Source: Verrucomicrobia bacterium UBA6354
GTDB lineage: Bacteria > Verrucomicrobiota > Kiritimatiellia > RFP12 > UBA1067
DNA: 9,838 nt
Direction: 5' to 3'
NCBI GenBank assembly: GCA_002440145.1
Contig: DJRS01000010.1
Span: forward strand, 1,987 to 11,824
A program made the translations under genes and the position numbers. The notes beneath the pieces were generated by a model that was not told the origin of the DNA, did no database searches, and saw only the letters and a program-made list of their open reading frames with translations. Below, piece by piece: positions 6,466 through 9,838 of this stretch. Within the stretch, counting starts at the first letter, position 1; every line of letters begins with the position of its first letter.

Positions 6466-7323
6466 ATGTCGCTTGCGCGCGGTAAGTTCGGTATCGAGTT
6501 CGACCCCCTGCGGGACGAGGAGCGCCCTTCCGGCCGCGGCATATTGATCGGCGCAGCCGTGCTGGTCGTGCTCGTCTCGTTCGCGGCGACGCTCGTCAAC
6601 CGGCTGCGCGCACGCACGGCCGGGAATCCGGACGCGGGCGCGGCCGTTCTCGCGGAAGCGCCGCGGCCCGCCCCGTCCGCTCTCCCGGCGCCGCCCCTCT
6701 CGCCCGCCGTCCCGCCCGGGAAGGCCCTGCTGGAGGAGCGCCCGCGCGTGGTGCGCAATCTGCTCATGCGCCTGACGGAGGCGGAACGCGACCGCGATCT
6801 GTCCCGGCAGGTCGAGACCATCGAGCTTTTGCGCGCCCAGCCGGGCAACCCGACGGCCGACATAGACCACGAACTCGTCAAACGCCTCGGACGGCTCAAC
6901 TTCCGCTGGATGTTCGGCGGGGGCGGCTCGCCGTGGACGGCCGAAGTAACGCCGCGCAAGGGCAATTCCGCCGCGCGGATCGCAAAAGAACAGGGCATGA
7001 CGGTGGCGGCGCTCTTGAAGCTCAACCGCTGGCGCAATGTGGACGAAATGCGCCCGGGCAGTCCCGTGCGCGTTCTCAACCGGCCCAATTTCACCCTCGT
7101 GGTGCACCGCCGGAGCCAGCTCGCGGAGCTCATGCTGGACGGCAAGCTCTTCAAGGCGTACGAACTGGCGCGCCCCTCCCGGGCGGCTCCCGGGTTCTAC
7201 CGGACGACGGACGATCCCACGCGGCAGTTCGCCCGCCTGGGACTTTCCTTCTCGCCCGCCGATTTTTCGGAATTATCCCTCTTTTTGCTGGCGTCCACGC
7301 CTGTCCTGGTCGCCGAATACTGA
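6466..7323 (+). CDS. Membrane-anchored LysM protein with L,D-transpeptidase-like remnant
   Basis: A 285-residue envelope protein. A cytoplasmic N terminus is followed by a membrane anchor (about 25-44) and a Pro/Ala-rich linker (55-87). Next come a helical segment (88-145) and a LysM-type peptidoglycan-binding domain (about 159-204: VTPRKGNSAARIAKEQGM, then LKLNRWRNVDEMRPGSPVRV). Then FTLVVHRRSQLAELMLDGKL (209-228) with FKAYELA resembles the first strands of a YkuD (L,D-transpeptidase) domain. The protein ends at 285 with no HxxSxGC-type active site, and comEC begins 12 bp later, so catalytic residues are absent rather than frameshifted away. Catalysis is therefore unlikely; cell-wall binding is the likely role. 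The start has GAGAGG six bases upstream. It lies 18 bp after yajC in the tgt operon. LysM is fairly sure, the YkuD relation less so. Confidence 0.8.
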   Translation: MSLARGKFGIEFDPLRDEERPSGRGILIGAAVLVVLVSFAATLVNRLRARTAGNPDAGAAVLAEAPRPAPSALPAPPLSPAVPPGKALLEERPRVVRNLLMRLTEAERDRDLSRQVETIELLRAQPGNPTADIDHELVKRLGRLNFRWMFGGGGSPWTAEVTPRKGNSAARIAKEQGMTVAALLKLNRWRNVDEMRPGSPVRVLNRPNFTLVVHRRSQLAELMLDGKLFKAYELARPSRAAPGFYRTTDDPTRQFARLGLSFSPADFSELSLFLLASTPVLVAEY

Positions 7324-7335
7324 CCGGGCGGATCC

Positions 7336-8775
7336 ATGCGCAAAGGGCTGATTCTCTGTGCGGCGCTGGCCGCGGGCGAAGCCCTCGCGTTCGCCTGGCC
7401 CTCCGCTGCGGCGGTCTTTCGCCCGGCAGCGTGCGGAATCCTGTTTTTCGCCGCGCTTCTCGCCTGGGGTTGGCGTTCTTGGGGCCTTTGGCTCGTCTGC
7501 ATCGCCTGTCTGGGCTATGCGCGGGCGGGGCAACTCGTGGCCGCACGGCAGGACGTCCTCCGCCAAGCACGCCTCTTGAACAACGGCAAGCCCTTCCCGG
7601 CGCGGCTCTCGATTCCCGAAAACATCACCCTGCGCCCCTCCGCGAAAGGCGGGACCAACATCGTTTTCATGGCGGATATCGGTCCCTTGCCCGTGCGCGT
7701 GCGCATTTCACGCTGGTCGGGGGGCGAACCGCCGCGGCCCGGCGAAGAATGGGACTGCGCCGGCTGGCTGAATGCGGAGGCGCCCGGCCGGAATGGACGG
7801 CCGACCTACAGCATCGCCGGCGCCCACGCCTGCGCACGGCGGGCGACATCCGCCGCGGAGCGTCCCCTCCAGGCCTGGCTGCGCCGCGTCCGCGGCGATT
7901 TTTCGCGCCGTCTGGGCATCGGCGTCCGGCCGGACTCGGAGTCGCTGGCCCTCGTGCGGGCGATCCTGCTCGGGGAGCGGGCGCGTCTGCCGCGGGAGAC
8001 GCGCGAGGCCTTCGCCCTCGCCGGGACGATCCACGTGTTCGCCATATCGGGCCTGCACGTCATGGTGGTGGCGCAGATCCTGGCCGTTCTCCTGATGGTG
8101 TGCGACATTGGGCAGCGCTATCTCGGGGTCGCGCTGGTCCCGCTCGTCTGGCTCTATGTCCTTTTGACGGGCGCCAGTCCCTCGGCCATACGGGCCGCAG
8201 GGATGGCGAGCCTCTATTTCGCCGCGTTCGTCTTCGGACGGGCGCCGAATGCGCTTTCGGCGTGGACGGCGACGTTCCTCGTCACGCACCTGTCGGACCC
8301 GTCCCTCCTGCTGAACGTCGGCAGCCAGTTGTCGTTCGCCGTCGTGCTGACGCTGATATTCGCCGTGCGCGCCACGCAACATGCGCGGCCCGGCGTACGC
8401 ATCGCGGTCCTGACGCTCGCCACCTGGGCGGCGGGCGTCCCCCTCGTCGCCTCGGCGTTCGGACGCTTCACGCTCGGCGGACTGGTCGCGAACCTCGTCC
8501 TCGTGCCCGCGGCGGAATGCGCCGTGATCGTCGCGAGCGTGGGGCTCCTGGCGAGTTTTCTCTCGGATCCGCTCGCCGCCTACTTCACGAATCTGGCGGT
8601 TCTCGTCGCGGACGTCATGTCCAACGTCTCCTTCTTGACCGCGGCGCTGCCCGGCGCGCATGGCGAAACCGCCCCTTGGCCGTGGTACCTGTGCGGACTT
8701 TGGTACCTGCTGCTGGGCGGCGGCCTCTGGTGGCTCGCGGCGTGCGACCGGCGCAAGGGTCGCAACCGGCTTTAG
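7336..8775 (+). CDS. comEC: ComEC/Rec2-type DNA uptake channel, without metallo-beta-lactamase domain
   Basis: An inner-membrane protein that in naturally competent bacteria passes single-stranded DNA into the cytoplasm. The 479-residue product has N-terminal membrane segments, an extramembrane DUF4131-like OB region (about 75-165), and the competence domain. The latter carries GTIHVFAISGLHVMVVAQIL (230-249), LLTGASPSAIRAAGMA (277-291) and NVGSQLSFAVVLTL (327-340), all strongly typical, plus several further membrane helices to residue 468. Full ComEC proteins run to 700-800 residues with a C-terminal metallo-beta-lactamase nuclease-like domain. Here the protein ends at RKGRNRL and the next 127 bp are terminators, so that domain is missing. 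ATG 7336 has GGCGGA just upstream and follows the LysM gene by 12 bp. Whether it supports transformation alone is unknown. Confidence 0.92.
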   Translation: MRKGLILCAALAAGEALAFAWPSAAAVFRPAACGILFFAALLAWGWRSWGLWLVCIACLGYARAGQLVAARQDVLRQARLLNNGKPFPARLSIPENITLRPSAKGGTNIVFMADIGPLPVRVRISRWSGGEPPRPGEEWDCAGWLNAEAPGRNGRPTYSIAGAHACARRATSAAERPLQAWLRRVRGDFSRRLGIGVRPDSESLALVRAILLGERARLPRETREAFALAGTIHVFAISGLHVMVVAQILAVLLMVCDIGQRYLGVALVPLVWLYVLLTGASPSAIRAAGMASLYFAAFVFGRAPNALSAWTATFLVTHLSDPSLLLNVGSQLSFAVVLTLIFAVRATQHARPGVRIAVLTLATWAAGVPLVASAFGRFTLGGLVANLVLVPAAECAVIVASVGLLASFLSDPLAAYFTNLAVLVADVMSNVSFLTAALPGAHGETAPWPWYLCGLWYLLLGGGLWWLAACDRRKGRNRL

Positions 8776-8827
8776 GGCTCCACTCTCTCCGCATCCGCCT
8801 GCGGCGCACCGCCCGAAAACAAAAAAC

Positions 8828-8857
8828 AGGCGCGGAATCTTTCCGCACCCGCCTTTT
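8828..8857. terminator. Bidirectional intrinsic terminator between comEC and HU gene
   Basis: AGGC (8828-8831) and GCGGAA (8832-8837), a TCT loop, then TTCCGC (8841-8846), a 4-nt bulge and GCCT (8851-8854) form a bulged stem of 6 + 4 bp. On the plus strand it runs into TTTT (8854-8857), ending the comEC operon. On the minus strand it runs into the complement of the A-rich stretch 8817-8826, ending HU transcription. Confidence 0.7.
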
Positions 8858-8861
8858 CATT

Positions 8862-8895
8862 TGCGGATATCGCGCCCTCTGGCGCGACGTCCGCA
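8862..8895 (-). terminator. Long hairpin after the HU gene
   Basis: TGCGGA (8862-8867) pairs with TCCGCA (8890-8895) and TCGCGCC (8870-8876) with GGCGCGA (8881-8887). They are separated by a 2 x 2 internal loop and closed by a 4-nt loop: 13 bp in total. It starts seven bases after the HU stop codon. No T run follows, so it more likely protects the 3' end of the HU mRNA or aids the terminator at 8828-8857 than terminates alone. Confidence 0.5.
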
Positions 8896-8902
8896 CGGGA
8901 AG

Positions 8903-9208
8903 TCACTTGCCGAGGATGGCATCCTTGAGCGCCTTGCACGCCACGATCTTGACGACCGTCTTGGCCTTGATCTTGATGGTCTCGCCCGTCGCGGGATTGC
9001 GCCCGGTGCGCGCAGGGCGCTTGATGAGCTTGACCTTGCCGAGGCCGGGGAGCATGAAGCCCTTGGCTTCCTGCTTGGCGCCCTTGATCGAAAGGTCGAG
9101 GAGACGATCATACATCGCCACAGCCTGCTTCTTGGAAACCTCGCCGGCTTCCGCAAGGGCCGCGATTATGCCGCTCTTCGTCGTAGGAACGATTTCTTTC
9201 TTTGCCAT
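8903..9208 (-). CDS. hup: HU-family DNA-binding protein
   Basis: A nucleoid-associated protein that bends and packs DNA as a dimer. The 101-residue product starts MAKKEIVPTTKSGII. It has the helical dimerisation part (about 10-45), the beta-arm entrance FMLPGLGKVKLI (51-62), and the DNA-intercalating arm ARTGRNPATGE (66-76) with the conserved Pro at 72. The C-terminal helix is KIVACKALKDAI (87-98). Length is slightly above the usual 90 residues, because of an N-terminal extension before the first helix. I chose ATG 9208 over in-frame ATGs at 9238 and upstream because AAGGA lies eight bases before it and the product then has a normal family N terminus. It has its own consensus-like promoter and is probably highly expressed and monocistronic. 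HU and IHF subunits are hard to separate; HU-like is the safer call. Confidence 0.95.
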   Translation of the reverse strand: MAKKEIVPTTKSGIIAALAEAGEVSKKQAVAMYDRLLDLSIKGAKQEAKGFMLPGLGKVKLIKRPARTGRNPATGETIKIKAKTVVKIVACKALKDAILGK

Positions 9209-9216
9209 TCTTTTTG

Positions 9217-9221
9217 TCCTT
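9217..9221 (-). promoter_or_regulatory. Ribosome-binding site deciding the HU start
   Basis: AAGGA on the minus strand, eight bases before ATG 9208. The alternative in-frame ATG at 9238 has no comparable site. Confidence 0.65.
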
Positions 9222-9268
9222 ATTGTAGATAGTGCCATACGGGAACCTTTCCCGCATGTTCTACCAAT

Positions 9269-9297
9269 ATAATAGCACGATTTTCCGAGAATTGCAA
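9269..9297 (-). promoter_or_regulatory. Promoter of the HU gene
   Basis: On the minus strand, TTGCAA (9292-9297) and TATTAT (9269-9274) with a 17-bp spacer. This gives a leader of about 55 nt containing a small hairpin (GGGAA/TTCCC, 9241-9253) and the AAGGA site. It is one of the best sigma-70-like promoters in the window, in keeping with an abundant protein. Confidence 0.7.
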
Positions 9298-9320
9298 GCG
9301 GAAAGTTGCCGCTGTCGCCC

Positions 9321-9351
9321 AAAACACGGCACAACAATTCTGCGTGCCGTG
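9321..9351 (-). terminator. Intrinsic terminator of the tRNA gene
   Basis: On the minus strand CACGGCAC (complement of 9344-9351), an 11-nt loop and GTGCCGTG (complement of 9325-9332) make a perfect 8-bp stem followed directly by TTTT (9321-9324). It lies 36 nt after the encoded CCA end, so the tRNA unit is probably monocistronic. Confidence 0.75.
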
Positions 9352-9387
9352 CGGGCAGAAGCGCCCCGACACTCTCTCAGAATGGAA

Positions 9388-9463
9388 TGGTGGCGAGAAA
9401 GGGGATCGAACCCTTGACCTTAGGCTTATGAGTCCTGCGCTCTACCAACTGAGCTATCTCGCC
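9388..9463 (-). tRNA. tRNA with CAU anticodon (elongator Met, or Ile2)
   Basis: A 76-nt cloverleaf with encoded CCA (9388-9390). The acceptor stem GGCGAGA/TCTCGCC is a perfect 7 bp with discriminator A. The D stem is GCTC/GAGC, the anticodon loop CTCATAA with anticodon CAU, and the T arm AAGGG/CCCTT with loop TTCGATC. The paired G1-C72 argues against the initiator tRNA, which lacks that pair. Elongator tRNA-Met and the lysidine-modified tRNA-Ile2 share the CAU gene anticodon and cannot be separated by eye. The anticodon stem is odd: C27-A43 and A31-G39 do not pair, leaving three Watson-Crick pairs. It has its own promoter and terminator. Confidence 0.9.
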
Positions 9464-9492
9464 AAGCGTCCTACGATGGACAACTGGCGTAT

Positions 9493-9522
9493 ATGATACC
9501 AAAAACTGCCCCTCCGCGTCAA
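9493..9522 (-). promoter_or_regulatory. Promoter of the tRNA gene
   Basis: On the minus strand, TTGACG (9517-9522) and TATCAT (9493-9498) with an 18-bp spacer; TGG directly before the -10 adds an extended -10 element. Transcription would begin about 25 nt upstream of the tRNA 5' end. Confidence 0.65.
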
Positions 9523-9531
9523 GCACTCTTT

Positions 9532-9561
9532 TTGAAAATCTGTCGGCGAAAAGTGTACAAT
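9532..9561 (+). promoter_or_regulatory. Plus-strand promoter, divergent from the tRNA gene
   Basis: TTGAAA (9532-9537) and TACAAT (9556-9561) with an 18-bp spacer. Transcription would start near 9568. The -35 box is only 9 bp from the -35 box of the tRNA promoter on the other strand. No open reading frame of size follows at once, so it drives an RNA or a long leader. Confidence 0.6.
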
Positions 9562-9567
9562 AGGATG

Positions 9568-9749
9568 AGACCCCCGGGGCAAACCGTTCCGGAGGTGGAG
9601 GACGATACCCCAAAATGAGAAGAAACTGTTGGGAAAGCGGAAGGCTAGAGACCGCAATGGAAACCGGCATCATGGTTCGGGGCGTTTTGCCCCTCTCGGA
9701 CGCACAAAACGGGTGAAACGGGGATGCCCGACCGGGGCGTTCCGGTTTT
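9568..9749 (+). ncRNA. Structured leader RNA or small RNA, about 180 nt
   Basis: The stretch from the predicted transcription start to a terminator-like hairpin has no convincing gene but much pairing potential. Local hairpins include GGGGC/GCCCC around GTTTT (9679-9693) and GCGG/CCGC (9637-9655). Long-range pairing can join the two ends: CCCCGG (9572-9577) with CCGGGG (9732-9737), GGC (9578-9580) with GCC (9726-9728), and CCGTT (9584-9588) with AACGG (9717-9721). The end-to-end rod shape and size recall 6S RNA; the position just before a Shine-Dalgarno and start codon equally suits a riboswitch or attenuator. It does not match tmRNA, RNase P RNA, SRP RNA or the common riboswitch cores as I remember them. 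The class is unknown. Confidence 0.45.
9731..9749 (+). terminator. Terminator-like hairpin before a downstream gene
   Basis: ACCGG (9731-9735) and CCGGT (9742-9746) enclose a 6-nt loop and lead into TTTT (9746-9749), one base before the Shine-Dalgarno AGGAGA. The stem and T run are short, so termination could be partial or regulated. Confidence 0.45.
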
Positions 9750-9750
9750 C

Positions 9751-9756
9751 AGGAGA
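9751..9756 (+). promoter_or_regulatory. Shine-Dalgarno AGGAGA
   Basis: AGGAGA lies seven bases before ATG 9764, which opens only a four-codon frame, and 14 bases before ATG 9771, which opens a frame running to the window end. The spacing fits the first ATG better. Confidence 0.5.
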
Positions 9757-9770
9757 TATCTGCATGTTTA

Positions 9771-9838
9771 ATGCTTGATTTCGATAGAAAGCTCAAACTA
9801 GCAGGCAATTACCCGCCTGCAGGCGATCCGTTCTCGTG
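9771..9838 (+). CDS. Start of an unidentified protein, cut by the window end
   Basis: A frame beginning MLDFDRKLKLAGNYPPAGD is open to the last base, giving 22 residues. The composition looks protein-like, but the fragment is too short to assign a family. ATG 9771 is the first standard start in this frame after an in-frame stop at 9714-9716. It sits behind a strong Shine-Dalgarno, though at long spacing, and overlaps a four-codon frame starting at 9764. The palindrome GCAGGC/GCCTGC (9801-9820) lies within the frame. Confidence is moderate because only the beginning is visible. Confidence 0.45.
   Translation, partial: MLDFDRKLKLAGNYPPAGDPFS

Noticed and set aside
6933..9272. A 779-codon plus-strand open frame across the LysM gene, comEC and the HU gene
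   Set aside because: It is out of frame with three well-supported genes, is Arg/Gly/Pro-rich as expected for an off-frame reading of GC-rich DNA, and crosses two terminators.
9572..9612. Resemblance to a c-di-GMP-I (GEMM) riboswitch through GGGGCAAACC and GGACG
   Set aside because: The second half of the GEMM core, including the tetraloop receptor and the conserved pairing partner, is not present; the match is probably chance.
9568..9749. tmRNA, RNase P RNA, SRP RNA or cobalamin riboswitch
   Set aside because: The conserved core sequences I would expect for each (for example GAGGAAAGTCC for RNase P or a tRNA-like CCA end for tmRNA) are not found on either strand.
1..9838. Mobile element, CRISPR array, toxin-antitoxin or defence system
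   Set aside because: No transposase, integrase, regular repeat-spacer pattern or known defence domain is visible on either strand.

Overview
The window reads as GC-rich, chromosomal, housekeeping DNA from a Gram-negative-type bacterium. My best guess is the PVC group (Verrucomicrobiota, Kiritimatiellota or Lentisphaerota). The basis is weak: general protein flavour, a ComEC without its metallo-beta-lactamase domain, a tgt-yajC pair not followed by secDF, and a tiny lipoprotein cotranslated with a membrane coiled-coil protein. I see no transposase, integrase, CRISPR array, phage gene or recognisable defence system.

Layout. 1-290 holds no gene but has two clean hairpins that look like a dispersed repeat. 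fmt (methionyl-tRNA formyltransferase, 312-1328, +) follows an extended -10 promoter and has almost no 5' leader. Convergent to it is a tight five-gene minus-strand operon, transcribed from 4893 down to 1376: an anchored coiled-coil protein, a 60-residue lipoprotein, an RluA-family pseudouridine synthase, a stand-alone Smr-domain protein and an unrecognised 304-residue protein. Its promoter overlaps that of the divergent plus-strand operon tgt - yajC - LysM protein - comEC (4977-8775), which ends at a hairpin that can terminate both strands. An HU-family DNA-binding protein (8903-9208, -) and a tRNA with CAU anticodon (9388-9463, -) each have their own promoter, and the tRNA also has its own terminator. 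Back to back with the tRNA promoter is a strong plus-strand promoter. It drives about 180 nt of structured leader or small RNA, ending in a terminator-like hairpin one base before a Shine-Dalgarno and a new reading frame that runs off the window.

Together the genes serve translation (fmt, tgt, pseudouridine synthase, tRNA), the envelope (YajC, LysM protein, lipoprotein, coiled-coil protein), DNA uptake (ComEC) and nucleoid structure (HU). The observations most worth a second look are the possible attenuator at 9532-9771, the predicted leaderless fmt and tgt mRNAs, the LysM protein with a cut-short L,D-transpeptidase-like end, and the mismatched anticodon stem of the tRNA.
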